From Sycobia sp. Sy_11 (lineage: Eukaryota > Arthropoda > Insecta > Hymenoptera > Epichrysomallidae): a DNA stretch of 64,000 bases. How positions within the stretch are numbered: position 1 is the stretch's first letter; every line of letters starts with the position of its first letter. The stretch is taken from the NCBI GenBank assembly GCA_018907035.1, contig JACCIC010000294.1, forward strand, positions 248,001-312,000. The letters run 5' to 3'. Shown in pieces: positions 12,505 through 23,705 of this stretch. The position numbers and the translations under genes are program-made. Under the pieces are notes generated by a model. It saw only the letters and a list, made by a program, of their open reading frames with translations, was not told where the DNA came from and ran no database searches.

Positions 12505-12903
12505 CAATCATATCATATCATATCATATCATATTATACTCATGCTAATTTATAAAGACAAAGCGTGTTTTTGTTTGTACACGATAACGGAAAAAACTACT
12601 CAACCGATTGTTCAGGAATTTGACATATAGATTCTATATTATCGTGGGAAGGACATAGGCTATATTTTTTATTGAAAATCATTATACTTTTATCAATAAA
12701 TTACTTTAATGGTTTTAACAATCAGTTCCACCAGCGGCCACTAGGTAGCGTCTTGAATCACGAACATCAACTCAAAGTACTCCGTTTAAAGTATTAATAC
12801 CAGGCCAGCTCAAACGAATGTTCATATCATACTTTGGATTCATATCCTAAAGGAGGTGTGACGTTAGTCGGTATTACCTTTTGTGTTCTTTAGATTAATC
12901 TGA
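12505..12903 (-). mobile_element. Pentamer-tailed dispersed repeat, copy 1
   Basis: Read on the minus strand, this is a unit of about 370 bases ending in a (GATAT)n-type tail (12508-12534 on the plus strand). It is clearly homologous to 24662-25092 (opposite orientation), and its tail-proximal part matches 55270-55510. Shared blocks include ACGTCACACCTCCTTTAGGA and GAGCTGGCCTGGTAT in element orientation. A unique body with a short tandem-repeat tail resembles RTE-type LINE 3' ends or SINEs dependent on them. No coding sequence was seen, so the class is inferred. Confidence 0.65.
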
Positions 12904-13015
12904 TATTATTCTCATACAGAGATGCCAGGCTGTACCGCTAACTCGAGTATGCGCGTTAGAGTCTTTACCCCTCCACGCGCTTATTGGCTGAAACTCGCGC
13001 GATATTTTAAAGTTA

Positions 13016-13045
13016 TCAGGTATGTGAATAAGTCTTTCCCGTTTT
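13016..13045 (+). repeat. mariner left terminal inverted repeat
   Basis: TCAGGTATGTGAATAAGTCT continuing through CCCGTTTTTT. It matches the right end 14272-14301 in inverse orientation with a few mismatches in the outer 15 bases. Confidence 0.88.
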
Positions 13046-13091
13046 TTTTCAAATTTTGAGCCTTTATTATGAAGAAATGGTTACAAATGAA

Positions 13092-14129
13092 TTATTGAAA
13101 GTATTGGCCATCGCTAGCTACAACTTTTTTCCATCTTTCTGGCAACATACGAATCCCGTTGCGAAAAAATTCGACCGGTTTGGCCTCTATCCAGTCATCC
13201 ACCCATTTTTTGGCTTCCTCGTAGGAATGGAAGTGCTGGTCAGCCAGGCCATGCGTCATCGATCTGAAGAGATGGTAATCAGACGGAGCAACGTCTGGAC
13301 TATACGGCGGGTGGGGTAGGACTTCCCATTTGAGCATTTCTAAGTATGTTTTCACCGGCGGTGCAACATGTGGGCGAGCATTGTCATGTTGCAAAATAAC
13401 TTTGTCGTGCCTGTCGGAGTATTGTGGCCGTTTTTCTCGCAGTGCGCGGCTCAAACGCATCAATTGTCGTCGATAGACCTCGCCTGTGATCCTTTCATTC
13501 GGTTTCAGAAGCTCATAGTAAACCACACCTAGCTGGTCCCACCATATACAGAGCATGAGCTTGGCGCCATGAATATTTGGCTTGGCCGTCGATGATGATG
13601 CATGGCCGAGTAGTCCCCATGATTTTCTTCGCTTCGGATTATCATAACGTATCCACTTTTCATCGCCATTCACGATACGATGCAGAAAACCCTTTCTTTT
13701 ATGTTGCTGAAGCAGCTGTTCGCAAGTGAAAAAACGCCGTTCGACGTCTGTCAGCTTCAGTTCGTACGGCACCCAATTTCCTTGCTTTTGGATCATTCCC
13801 ATGGCTTTCAAACGCTTGGAAATGGTTGTTCGGTCAACTCCCAATGCTTCAGCAAGTTCTTCTTGCGTTTGACAAGAATCTTCATCAAGCAAAGTCATCA
13901 ATTCTCGATCTTCAAAGATTTGCGGCCGCCCGGAACGCTCCTTGTCTTCCACGTCGAAATCACCGCTTTTGAAGCGTCGAAACCATCCGCGAACACTTGA
14001 ATCATCGACACAACCTTCTCCATAAGCCTCCTGAAGCAATCGATGCGTCTCGGCAGCAGATTTCTTCAAATTGAACCAATAAAGTGAAACTTCCCGCAAA
14101 TGACGTCGACTCGGCTCAAATTTCGACAT
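13092..14129 (-). CDS. mariner transposase, apparently intact
   Basis: A 345-residue protein from the ATG at 14129 (M-S-K-F-E-P-S), without internal stops; 345 residues is about the usual mariner length. The N-terminal half has two helix-turn-helix regions that bind the terminal inverted repeats, including W-F-R-R-F-K-S-G near residue 50. The linker has W-V-P-Y-E-L, a variant of the conserved WVPHEL. The catalytic triad is D in N-G-D-E-K-W-I, D in H-D-N-A-R-P-H and D in Y-S-P-D-V-A-P-S-D-Y-H-L-F, with 34 residues between the last two (mariner D34D). It cuts the element out and inserts it at TA. Whether the host transcribes it is unknown. It is the only intact gene found in the window. Confidence 0.94.
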   Translation of the reverse strand: MSKFEPSRRHLREVSLYWFNLKKSAAETHRLLQEAYGEGCVDDSSVRGWFRRFKSGDFDVEDKERSGRPQIFEDRELMTLLDEDSCQTQEELAEALGVDRTTISKRLKAMGMIQKQGNWVPYELKLTDVERRFFTCEQLLQQHKRKGFLHRIVNGDEKWIRYDNPKRRKSWGLLGHASSSTAKPNIHGAKLMLCIWWDQLGVVYYELLKPNERITGEVYRRQLMRLSRALREKRPQYSDRHDKVILQHDNARPHVAPPVKTYLEMLKWEVLPHPPYSPDVAPSDYHLFRSMTHGLADQHFHSYEEAKKWVDDWIEAKPVEFFRNGIRMLPERWKKVVASDGQYFQ

Positions 14130-14271
14130 TTTCACGATATCAAAAATGTATGATGCGAAAAAATTTTAACTAATGTGTTAATATGGAATTGTTGACATAT
14201 GAATAAGCTTTGATTATGACATATGTAACCATTGAATACTCGCACAGTATTGGTGGCGCCATCTCTTACAA

Positions 14272-14301
14272 AAAACGGGAAAGACTTATCCACACTCCTA
14301 A
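14272..14301 (-). repeat. mariner right terminal inverted repeat
   Basis: Read on the minus strand it begins TTAGGAGTGTGGATAAGTCT. It lies upstream of the transposase start, where it would also overlap the promoter, as in other mariners. Confidence 0.88.
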
Positions 14302-14504
14302 TATATGATATGTATAATCTGATAAAACAACAAGCAAGCTGTAAGATTATTAAAAAAATTATTGATACTAATATATAACTGTATATATAACTATACATAA
14401 CTATATAACTCCACACTACCATAGAGGTACTGCTAAAAGCGCGTTGGAATTTTATGATTATATACCAGTTAATTAATTATTAAATGACAACAAATCGTGG
14501 CAAA
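14302..14504. other. AT-rich spacer
   Basis: Nothing recognised between the mariner and the 60-bp array. Confidence 0.5.
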
Positions 14505-15085
14505 CCTATTGATATCTCGTTGCCTCAATACGATTTCTATAGGTAGTTATATGTTCGGATGATGGAATGCAATGTCAAGGTGCCTCTGGGCAATTTCTAC
14601 GGGGAATATTGTATTTAGTTAATAGAAAACGAGATTCAGGTATGAGGAAATGAGCTTCTATGTGAAGATTCGTATTGGGACGTTAAAATACGATATCTAG
14701 GTCTTTCCAAACGACTTCTACGAGGAGTATTAGGTTTAGTCATTAGGAAGCGATGCTAGCTTTCTTGGGACGACTTCTACTGGGACTATCGTGTTTCGTT
14801 GGTAGGGAACGATGTTTCGATATGTTAGGATAACTTTTGTAAGGAGTTTCATGTTTGGATCATAGAATGCAATTTACAGATGTTATTGGTATATAGTATA
14901 TCGTATATATCGTATATAGTTGGTGGTAAATAACATCCAGGTATGTCAGTACGACTTCTATGAAGGGATTCGTATTCTATCATTCGAACACTCCCAGTAA
15001 GTGTCGTCCAAAGACATTTCCTATAGTCCGAATATGATAGTCTCCGAAAACGTCGTCTCGAGATACTTGGACATTGGACATTCTT
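14505..15085. repeat. Degenerate 60-bp-period array, copy 1
   Basis: The anchor (A)CGACTTCTA or a variant recurs at about 14532, 14592, 14653, 14713, 14772, 14832 and 14953, spacing 59-61 except for one double interval. Unit orientation switches near 14985. The whole block matches the reverse complement of 23110-23668. For example, the stretch around 14945-14990 corresponds to about 23265-23325, and 15000-15080 to about 23120-23190. No ORF. Function unknown. Confidence 0.75.
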
Positions 15086-15313
15086 GCAGAACGCGTGCAC
15101 GAGCGCGATGCGCTGGGATGCGCGGCAGATGCTGGTTGTCTCGGCGGGGGTTGAAGGACCTCCTTCTCGATTCCGGCGATACCATGAGTCGTCGGCTCCC
15201 TGGGGGATTGGTCCCGCGGTAGTGCTGAGCACTGGCTTTTCCTGGGGCGACCTGCTTTTTGCTTTACCAGGTGTATGCCACTATTCACTGGCAGGGGCTC
15301 GCGCTTCTGTCAT

Positions 15314-17170
15314 TCAACGGGTTACAATTCGCATCCTACGCGGTCTCCCTAATCTAGGCGGCGCGACATCGGCGTTAGGTCGCGTGGCATTGCCCGCGGG
15401 CGTATCGCTTCGTACGATCGTATCGGGATTACAATGAGGCGCGTCGTCGGAACGCCGTAAGCTCATCAGTGGTGTTACAATTCGGTTTCGCTCGCTCGCT
15501 TCGACATTACAATCAGACGCATCGCAGTCACGCTCTTCGTCCGAAGGCTCTTCCGTGTCGGAATCGCTATAATCTTTGGGTTCGTGATCTCGATTATAGG
15601 ACTTCAGGTCGACGACATGATGCTTACCAGCATCTCTTCCGATCGTAGAGTCGATCAGATGATAAACCTTCCTGCCGAGTTTCTCCATGATGGTAAAGGG
15701 CCCGTTGAATTTTGGGGCAAGCTTGGCGCTGACGCCTTGTATGCCAGACGAGAGGATGCGATTACGCCGCCATACGTCATCGCCAATCGCGTAATGAACA
15801 TCGTGACTTCTCGCATTATAGTAACGAGCTTGCTTTTCCTGTGGTTTCTGCGAGTTTTCCGCTGTCTTTAGATGGATATCAGATAACTTCTTCATGCGCT
15901 CTCTCTAATGCTGTAGAACAGCCTCTTCTTGCGCAACCTGTGCGCGCTGCTCCTTCTGCCGACGATGCATGCCAGGGGCTTAGGGGCAACGACCCGTGTT
16001 AAGGAAGGCCGGACTTACGTCAATGGAGTATGTATGTAACACATCTTGTACGGATGTGTTGTACGCGAACATAAGCTCGGCAATATGCTCATCCCAAGTA
16101 CTATGAGACTCCTCCACGAAGGCGATTACCGCGGTCTTCAGAGTCCTATTGACCCTCTCTACTGGATTATGCTCCACAAGGAATGTCTTGATAATTTTAT
16201 TACGAAATTCGGTGCCATTGTCCGATAGGAATACTTTGGGCGTACCAAAGCGTAAAAATATGCGATCTTTCAAATCGCGGCGAATCGTTTACGCATTCAC
16301 CTTTCGGATAGGGATACACTCTATCCAGCGAGTGAATAGATCCATGAAGACGAGCAAGTACTCGTATCCTTGGGTAGATCGTGGAAACGGATCCATCACG
16401 TCTCCAGCTACTACTGCCCAAGGGCGGGTGACCGTTCGATGGCCCATCAGGCCAGTTGGTGCAGTCTACTGTACCTAACATTGCTGGCACACGGTGCAGT
16501 CACGGACAAATTATGTCACATTTTTGTGCAATGAGGGCCAGTAGTATGATCGTATAATACGGTCATAAGTCTTATGGCGTCCGAAATGACCAGCTGTGGG
16601 CTCCTCATGACGTTCATGAAGAACGGTATGGCGATCTTCTTTAGGGACGACCAACTTCCACGCATCCTGGTCATCTACTAAATCTTCGACGGCCGGATCG
16701 GGACGGTAGTAGTATAGTCGTTGCCCAACGACTTTCCACCATGGGTGGTCGGTCGGATCGATCACCACTTTCTTACGAAGGCGCAAATAGCAGAGATCTT
16801 GAACATCGGTGACGGCGAGGGAGGCGACTTCGCAGATAGGCTCGTCTTCGTACAAACGAGAGAGGGCGTCTGGTACGCAATTTAAGGTACCTTTCCGGTG
16901 GATGACTTCGTAGTCATATCTCTGTTATTCTAAGGTCCAACAGGCGAGTCTGCCCGTGGGGTTACGCAAGGAGTGCAGCCAACGAAGGCTGCTGTGATCG
17001 GTTATCACCTGAAAGTAGTAGCCCTCGATGTATGGACGAAATTTATGCACAGCCCATAGCACGGCGAGGCACTTACGTTCGGTGACCGAGTAATTACGCT
17101 TAGCCGCAGTCTTCGTGCGACTAGCGTAGGTGAGCACACGCCTCACGCCATCAACTGATTGCGTGAGCAC
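15314..17170 (-). pseudogene. pol: Gypsy A RNase H and integrase, broken
   Basis: On the minus strand, RNase H (T-D-H-S-S-L-R-W-L near 16985) is followed by the integrase H2C2 region (H-E-R-H and Y-Y-W-P-S-L-H near 16540-16615), the catalytic core with S-D-N-G-T-E-F near 16215, N-P-V-E-R-V-N near 16150, and the GPY/F-like C-terminus (L-A-P-K-F-N-G-P-F near 15710). The pieces lie in one frame but are cut by stops at about 16925, 16511, 16490-16450, 16293 and 15980. About 20 residues between the core Asp and Glu appear deleted, joining F-L-V-E-H directly to N-P-V-E-R. No active integrase is possible. Confidence 0.85.
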
Positions 17171-17175
17171 GGCGT

Positions 17176-18816
17176 CTAGTCCCGAGTCGCTGGCGTACGT
17201 CTGGATGACGAAAGTTTCTCCGAACGACGGTCGAGAAAGGACTGGTGCAGATGCGACGAGCGTCCGGATCTGTTCGAAGGCTTGCTGATGCTCTTCTTGG
17301 TTAATCTGATGAGAGGCTCGGCAAGCGTTGCCAAATTCTCCAAGAACTTACGATACCAGGACGCAAGGCCTAGAAACCTATGGAGCTGCTTTAGGTTCTT
17401 TGGTGCGGCGTAAATCAAGATTGGTGCAATATTATCCGGATCGGGTCGGAAACCGTTACAATCCACGAGGACGCCAAGAAACCGTACCTCTGCGAGTCCG
17501 AATTTGCTCTTCTGCCTATTAATGGTCAAGCCGGCATCGGAAATCTGTCGCAGGATATGTTCGAGCTACCTGAGGTGCTCGTGAAAGCTCTCTGTAGCGA
17601 TGATCACATCATCGAGGTAGGCGAAGGCCACCGACTCCATTTCAGGGCCGATCAGCTTGTGGCTTAAAAGCTGTAAGATTGCAGGGCCACCGACGACACC
17701 ATATGGCATACGTGCCCATTCAAATAACACTATGCCTGGGACCGTGAAGGCAGAGAGGTGTCGCGATTCCTCACGAAGAGGGACTTGATGGTAGACACTG
17801 CTGAGGTCCAGTGTGGAGATATATCGCGCATTTCTCCGTTTCCATAAAATTACGTCCATGTAAGGGAGAGGATACGCGCTGACCTTGGACACAGAATTCA
17901 ATTTTCACGCGTATATTTCACGCAGAACGTCGCTCTTGCGAACCATCACGACGGGGCTAGACCACACGCTGGTGGATCTACGAATTACGCCTTGATCAAG
18001 CATTTTGCGAACTTGCGCATGCATCTCCAGCTCGATCTTCTGAGAGACCGGATAATCACGCTGCTTAATCGGCTTAGCATCACCGTCATCGATCACGTGG
18101 TCGGTCAGATGTGTGCAGCCTAGAGGCTGATTAGCCGGAGGTAGCATCCGATCGAGTTCCTCGAGAGCTCGACGTTGACTATCGTCAATATCAGCCCAGC
18201 GTAGCGGAACGAAATCCCCACAAAATCGTAGCGGAACGAAATCCGCAGCACCCTCGATCGACATGATGTTGTCGCACGGATGGATGACCGCATTGAAAGC
18301 GCGGTAGAAGTCTGGACCGAGCAGACAGTCGTTTTTCAAGTCTGGAATTATGATGTCGTCTAGCTCCATTTCAACATCTGTAATGGCAAATGGAAGGGCC
18401 ACCTGGCGTATTATCGGCTCAATTTTTCCCGTGGCGAGTCGAGCGCCAGATCCGGGAAAGGGTCGAACTAGATGACCGAGGGCAGATGCAATCTGCGGGT
18501 CGATTGCACCGAGAGCTGTACGAGCAGCCCCTGTACCGAGCAGTGCATGGATGCGAAACTCGCCTATGCCCACCTGTACCCACCATTGTGAATACCGATC
18601 GGGGTCGACACTTGTGGCTGAGTCAGTAGAGTCACGTTCGTGATGCTCCTCGTTTACCAACGGGAGGGGGCAATCATCATTACCCTGTGTCCTCGCAGCT
18701 GCCTGCTGATCTTCAGAGGTCTCACGGAGCGTAGGGGCGAATTGGACCTCAATCACTCGCCCTTTTTCGCATTTACCGAACACTCGGGACAGCTGCGTAA
18801 GGTATGGCCTGGCCAA
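17176..18816 (-). pseudogene. pol: Gypsy A protease and reverse transcriptase, broken
   Basis: The retropepsin region near 18530 reads A-L-L-G-T-G-A, where the catalytic Asp of the consensus D-T-G is Gly, so it is inactivated at the active site. A local duplication of about 27 bases near 18200-18245 repeats F-V-P-L-R. RT follows, with A-Y-P-L-P-Y-M-D near 17870, Y-L-D-D-V-I-I near 17610 and F-L-G-L-A-S-W-Y-R-K near 17350. In-frame TGA codons fall at 17905-17907 and about 17566, and a frameshift near 17180-17250 separates RT from RNase H. Confidence 0.87.
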
Positions 18817-20028
18817 CTACAACCCCAGCATAAGAACCGCGGATCAGAACCTGCTGTTCGACCTTGCTTTCTGTCGCTGAGGGGCTTGCGTACAAGCTTT
18901 CCCCTGAAGGATGACTTCCTCTCTGACTTAGGTGAGATCGACGCTCCTGTCTTCTCTGTACGCAGCGACCTCGGGCGTGAGTCGCGACTGCGTTCATCAC
19001 GTCCACGGACGCGATCTTTAGAGCTCCGTCATTGCATTGGCACCATTGAATCGGATTTTCCATTGGCGCACGGTTTTACCAATGTCCGTACGCTGGGCCA
19101 AGGTGCTTAATAGCGTTGATCACGTTATATTAACAGGCGAGCTAATCACATCTCGATCCATGTTATCCCCCCCCTTCCAGGCCCTTCGTATGGAGCCGAG
19201 AACTTAGGCTGGTCGGTCGACCTTGAAAATCTATTGTTGTTAGAGTTTTTGTCACTTTCCAAGTATTGAAGATCGTACGTGTCTTGGAAAGTGACACGGT
19301 CGCGTCGCGGCGTTTTCTGCAGCTGTTGTTGAATGCTAGCCAATGTAGCATGCATTTCATTTTGCCTATGCTGCAGATCTTGGACACTGCTGTTCTGTTG
19401 TCGCATCCAAGTTTGTAGCATATTCTGTAGGTTGTGTAATATAGGGCTAATTGCTAGATTGTCTTTGGGGTCAGCAGACTGAGGTTCGACTGCTGCATCT
19501 GATGCATGAGGCGGGGGACGTAGGTAAACTTGTTATGGTTGCCTGAATTGGCGATTCATTGGCTGTGCTAAATGCGAGCGGTTCGTGCCTGTTGATCTCT
19601 GTCAAATTAAAATCGGTCAGGTTTTGCATTTGCTGATCGGCAGCTGTTGTACTATGCCTTTGACCTGTGCTCGGATTAACTTCCTCAGCCTGCCGTGTGT
19701 CAGCTGATCCATCAGCTTGTTCGGCGTATGTCGCTTCCATTTTATTTAGAATATTTGTTTTCGTTGCATCGTGAATTGTCGAGGTTACAATAATTTTTAA
19801 TAGATTTTTATCTCTACGCGCGCGTGTCTTTACGGTATCGTCCCCATTCTCGCATTCCACAAAGTCTCCCGGGCTATAGTTTCCTGCCAGTCTGCGATAT
19901 AGCGTGGCAGCCCTTTGAAAAGGGGAACCATCATTTCTTATTTCCAACTCCATTGTTATGATGTCTGTCTCCTCCTCGCACAGGCTTTGGAGCCAGTCAT
20001 TAAAATCGTTTGGAGGGTCTGCCATCAT
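18740..20028 (-). pseudogene. gag: Gypsy A gag, broken
   Basis: The frame starts M-M-A-D-P-P at 20028 and runs to about 19471. It then needs a shift to a Gln-rich block (19421-19146, with a coiled-coil-like Q-D-L-Q-H-R-Q-N-E-M segment). A CCHC zinc knuckle (C-W-G-C-S-W-P-G-H-T-L-R-S-C) sits near 18800 on the minus strand. The order of acidic N-terminus, helical linker and nucleocapsid fits a Gypsy Gag, which assembles the particle and binds element RNA. At least two frame disruptions were seen. Confidence 0.65.
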
Positions 20029-21976
20029 TTATTTGTTTAATTGACGGAAAACAAAAGAGAGACCAACAAAAAAAAGCAAAAAAATACAGAAGAGAAAAAA
20101 AATTTTTTGTTCTTTATTTATAAATTAGAAAAAAGCGAAAAATTTGAAATTAATTAATTATAATTATTAAATAAATTGTAAAATTAATTAATTAACTAGA
20201 CGAACGATAAATTTCTCGGTAATAATCCAGCAATTGGAAAACAGCAAAAACAATATAAATTCATTAAACAAACAATTAACCATTTCAAAAAAAAAAATTT
20301 TTGAGAGAATTTATTAATTAGTTAATTAATTAATAAATATTAAATTATTTAATGAATTAAATAATGCTCGTAACTAAGCCGTTGAGCGATGCTCATTTGA
20401 CGCTTGTTACGACGAAATAGAAAACCCTACAAAAGTTTTCGTATGTTTTGTCGTGATAGAAGAAAGGAGATGAGACAAAAAAAAAAGAAAAAAAAAACAA
20501 AAAAAATTGTTATTTAAATGTTATTTGTCTAAATCATTATTGTATTTTAATTAGTTATTAACGAACTAAATACAATGAATTGTTTCTTAACCAGATTGAA
20601 TTGATTGTTAATTAAGAAAATTTTAATAATTATTGTTTGACAGTATTTAATTAATTTTTATTCAACTTAATAATTAACATCTTATTTAATTATCACTCAA
20701 TTGTTACCTTAAATTGCATCTGTTACTAATAATTTATAAAACATATAGATTTTATTTCTTATTTTATTTACTGATTGTTAAATTATTTAATATGCGTTGT
20801 TTTCATTGAGCAAAAAAATAAAGAACAAAACACATTTGTTTTGCAAATAATGAAAGCCGACAGTGTCAAGAGACAGTGTATAGTGAGTGTGAAAGCGCAA
20901 AAATTATAGGCGACTAACGTAAGAAAAAAATAAATAAATCAAAAATTTTATTTTCATAACAAAAGTGCAAAAAAACTGAAAATAGTTTATTTATTTTTAC
21001 CATCTTGTGAGCTTCTATTTTGAAAGAATTTTCTTTTTCAAAATTTTCAAAATTTCCACTTTTGAATCCAAAAATTAAAAAAAAACGATATTTCATACAA
21101 AAGAAAATTATTTTGAAATTATAATAAATTTTTACTTATTGTATTTTTCGAGAAATACAAAAATACAAAAATACAAAAAAAAACGAAAAACAAAAAACGT
21201 AAATTAATCTAATAAATTTTGATTTTATCATTTTAAAAGAAAAGAAAAAGTTTTGCGTCAGTCGTAAGTACGCACGGGTGTACTATAGTATCGAGTCGCG
21301 GTAGTCCGTGTGTGTGTATACACAGGTCGTCGACTTCACACTATTATATTTGTCTGTGTATATTTATATTTGTGTATATATTTTTCTTTTTATATAATAA
21401 TGTCGGATGTAAATCTACGTTTTAGATTTGTATTACACTTCTTACATTAATTACATTTTATTATTTCACATTGATATTATCATTGTATATCGCACTCTAA
21501 ATAAGATTATTAATTAATTTTAACTTAACTTAAGTTCAATTAATATATTAAATTAAATTCTCAGTTAATGTCTATGTTAGTAAAATTATCTGCATTAATT
21601 CTATTTAACATATCATATAAAAATGAATGTATTTATTGCTTGAAAAGCCGCACAAATATTATATTCTCGTATTCGGCTGTACATTAAATTTGTGTTACTT
21701 TTCAGCCGCTTTCACCGAACTGGCGGGAGCCTTGGCCATGAATGTTTACGTTATCAACTCGAAATCGAAAACACTCTCGGCGCGCTGTACATTAGCACTT
21801 TTCAATATAACTATCTCTTATATTAATAGATATATTATTTAAGAGATAATTATATTTGGTACAATTATTTAATAATTTTAGGGTTTCGCGCATCCACCGG
21901 GGCAATAGATTTTTACAAAAATAAATATACAATAAAATATATATGAAGGTATATTATTTTTTATAATAAATTGTGT
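20029..21976 (-). other. Gypsy A AT-rich leader
   Basis: About 1.95 kb of A/T-rich, non-coding sequence lies between the primer-binding site and gag, much longer than in many Gypsy elements. It contains poly-A/T runs and one short GC-richer patch near 21250-21330. No gene is supported. Confidence 0.6.
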
Positions 21977-21979
21977 GAT

Positions 21980-22001
21980 CCCGAGATCGCGTTGAGCGCC
22001 A
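21980..22001 (-). other. Gypsy A primer-binding site region
   Basis: On the minus strand TGGCGCTCAACGCGATCTCG directly follows the LTR terminal CA. TGG-initiated sequence at this position is the usual primer-binding site, complementary to a tRNA 3' CCA end. I could not name the tRNA. Confidence 0.65.
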
Positions 22002-22201
22002 TGTATCGGTGCGCGTGTCCGCCTTGAACACGCTGCACTGATTGCGCATTAGGTAGGGAGACAAAACGAATAAAAGAAAGTAGAACGAATTGACTTACAC
22101 TTATCTTTAATTAGATTATTTGTTTGGTGTAACAAATACGTGAAGGCTCGAGACGTGCAGGCCGAGAGTCGCCGAGGCGACGGCGTGCGTGGAGTCAGGA
22201 A

Positions 22202-22235
<34 letters not shown>

Positions 22236-22743
22236 ACGGGCGGCCACTTACAGATGGGGCCGATGTCGTCGTGTCGTCCGCTGGAGACAGGAGGCGGCGG
22301 CGGCAAGCTCTGGATGGATGGCAGCACGTTCTCGTTGGCCGGGGAAGGTGGCGTCCCCGCTCGTCGGTGGCCCCGGGATGGAGCAGTTACTCCGCACAGG
22401 CGGGAGCCGGGTGACGGGCTCGTTAGTTCGAGCCCTGCAATGGTGTCCGCGTAACGGACTCCGCGGATCTCGGCCCAGTAGACGGCGGCACGCACGAGTA
22501 GCGGCGAAAATCACCCGAAAGAAAACCGAGTACCTCGCGAAGCAGAAAGAAAAACCCACCAGCACTTGAAACCGTATCGCTGATCTCTTTGCGTTTCTTT
22601 TGAAAAAGGCTCAATAGCACGTCACAAGCAGAGCTCTCCCTCAATTCTGTCTCTACCAAAGTTCGCGCGCGACGATCTCTCCCCACTCCCTGCTCTCTCT
22701 CACTTACCTCTCCGCCGGTGTATTAGTGTGTCGGCCTGTCACA
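22002..22743 (-). repeat. Gypsy A 5' LTR
   Basis: On the minus strand it starts TGTGACAGGCCGACACAC and ends GCACCGATACA (TGT...ACA termini). It is 742 bases and GC-rich relative to the flanks, with a (GA)n run at about 22205-22232. Its last part is homologous to the LTR fragment at 23706-23986. Several plus-strand open frames inside it are chance frames in GC-rich DNA. Confidence 0.78.
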
Positions 22744-23109
22744 ACTATATATTAGTATTTACCTATATACAAGAGAAAATTATATACATATGTACAAGGG
22801 CTACGATGGGAGAGAGAGCGTAGGGACGTGGGAAAACAAGCGTACGGGGCTTTCTATTTTGATCATTTGCAATTCTAACTATTAGATGGTCTGAATTCGA
22901 TGCATTACGTTTTTGTTTTAATATAATAACCTTCTGATATAAAATTTTGTTTTCTTAGATTATGAACACACACATATATATAAGCATCACTCGTTTCGGC
23001 TTCGCCCGCGATAGTATATTAATCGATTTCATAAACAATTCAATAATATCTAAGTAAAAAGTACTTTATAGATACAAATCTATATCTCAATAAATAATTC
23101 GAGCTCAAA
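22744..23109. other. Spacer between Gypsy A and second array
   Basis: AT-rich, non-coding. A purine-rich patch lies at about 22805-22845. Nothing recognised. Confidence 0.5.
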
Positions 23110-23668
23110 CGGTAGAAAAAGATGCCCAAGTGTCTTGAGACGACGTTTTCCAAGAAGATCATGTTCGGACTATAGAAAATGTCTCGGGACGACTGCTATA
23201 GAGAGTTTTGTATTGGGGACGTAGAATACAATGTCTAGTTATCCCGGGACGACTCTTTCTGCGAGTGTGCCTGTTCGAATGATAGAATACGAATCTCTTC
23301 ATAGAAGTCGTAGTGGCATACCTGGATTTTGTTTCCCACCAACTATACACGAAATTCCCCGTAGAAGTCGTTAAAAAACACCTGGAAATCGTAGAAGTTG
23401 ACCCGATATACCTAAACATCGTTTCCCACTAACTAAACACGATTCTATCCGTAGAAGTCGTCCCCAGAATGCTAGAGATCGCTTTCTAATGACTAAACAC
23501 AATACCCCCCGTAGAAGTCGCCAAAAGATATCTAGATATCGCATTCTATCATCCGAACACACAACTATCTATAGAAATCGTCTTGAGACAACGGGATATC
23601 GTAATCAACCGTCCGTACACGCCAATACAGTATTTCTCAGTAGAAACCGTATTTAAAATGTGTATATA
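23110..23668. repeat. Degenerate 60-bp-period array, copy 2 (inverted)
   Basis: The anchor GTAGAAGTCG or a variant falls at 23301, 23361, 23451, 23511 and 23571, and TAGAAACCGT at 23641. Spacing is 60 apart from one 30-bp offset (23391). Left of about 23285 the units are in the opposite orientation. The block is the reverse complement of 14505-15085 with the same internal switch of orientation, plus about one extra unit (23190-23250). Confidence 0.78.
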
Positions 23669-23705
23669 AAATATGTACAATATAATATACATAAAATTTA
23701 TATAT

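Larger units (their letters stand above)
13016..14301 (-). mobile_element. mariner DNA transposon, full length (1286 bp)
   Basis: Terminal inverted repeats of about 30 bp enclose a single transposase gene. The left end TCAGGTATGTGAATAAGTCT and the right end read inward TTAGGAGTGTGGATAAGTCT share the block ATAAGTCTTTCCCGTTTTTT. TA dinucleotides flank the ends (13014-13015 and 14302-14303), as expected of Tc1/mariner target duplication. The length matches a typical mariner of about 1.3 kb. Confidence 0.95.
15085..22743 (-). mobile_element. Ty3/Gypsy element A, decayed, 3' LTR missing
   Basis: On the minus strand: LTR 22743-22002, primer-binding-site region ending at 22001, AT-rich leader of nearly 2 kb, gag (from 20028) and pol (protease, RT, RNase H, integrase), ending at about 15314 with a short tail. 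No 3' LTR follows. The sequence passes into the 60-bp array at about 15085, so the element is truncated there. Many stops and frameshifts show long inactivity. Confidence 0.88.

Noticed and set aside
22049..22686. Overlapping open frames on both strands in the Gypsy A LTR
   Set aside because: GC-rich LTR sequence gives long chance frames; no conserved motif.
23110..23668. CRISPR-like 60-bp periodicity
   Set aside because: Whole units repeat, including what would be spacers, and the repeats are degenerate.
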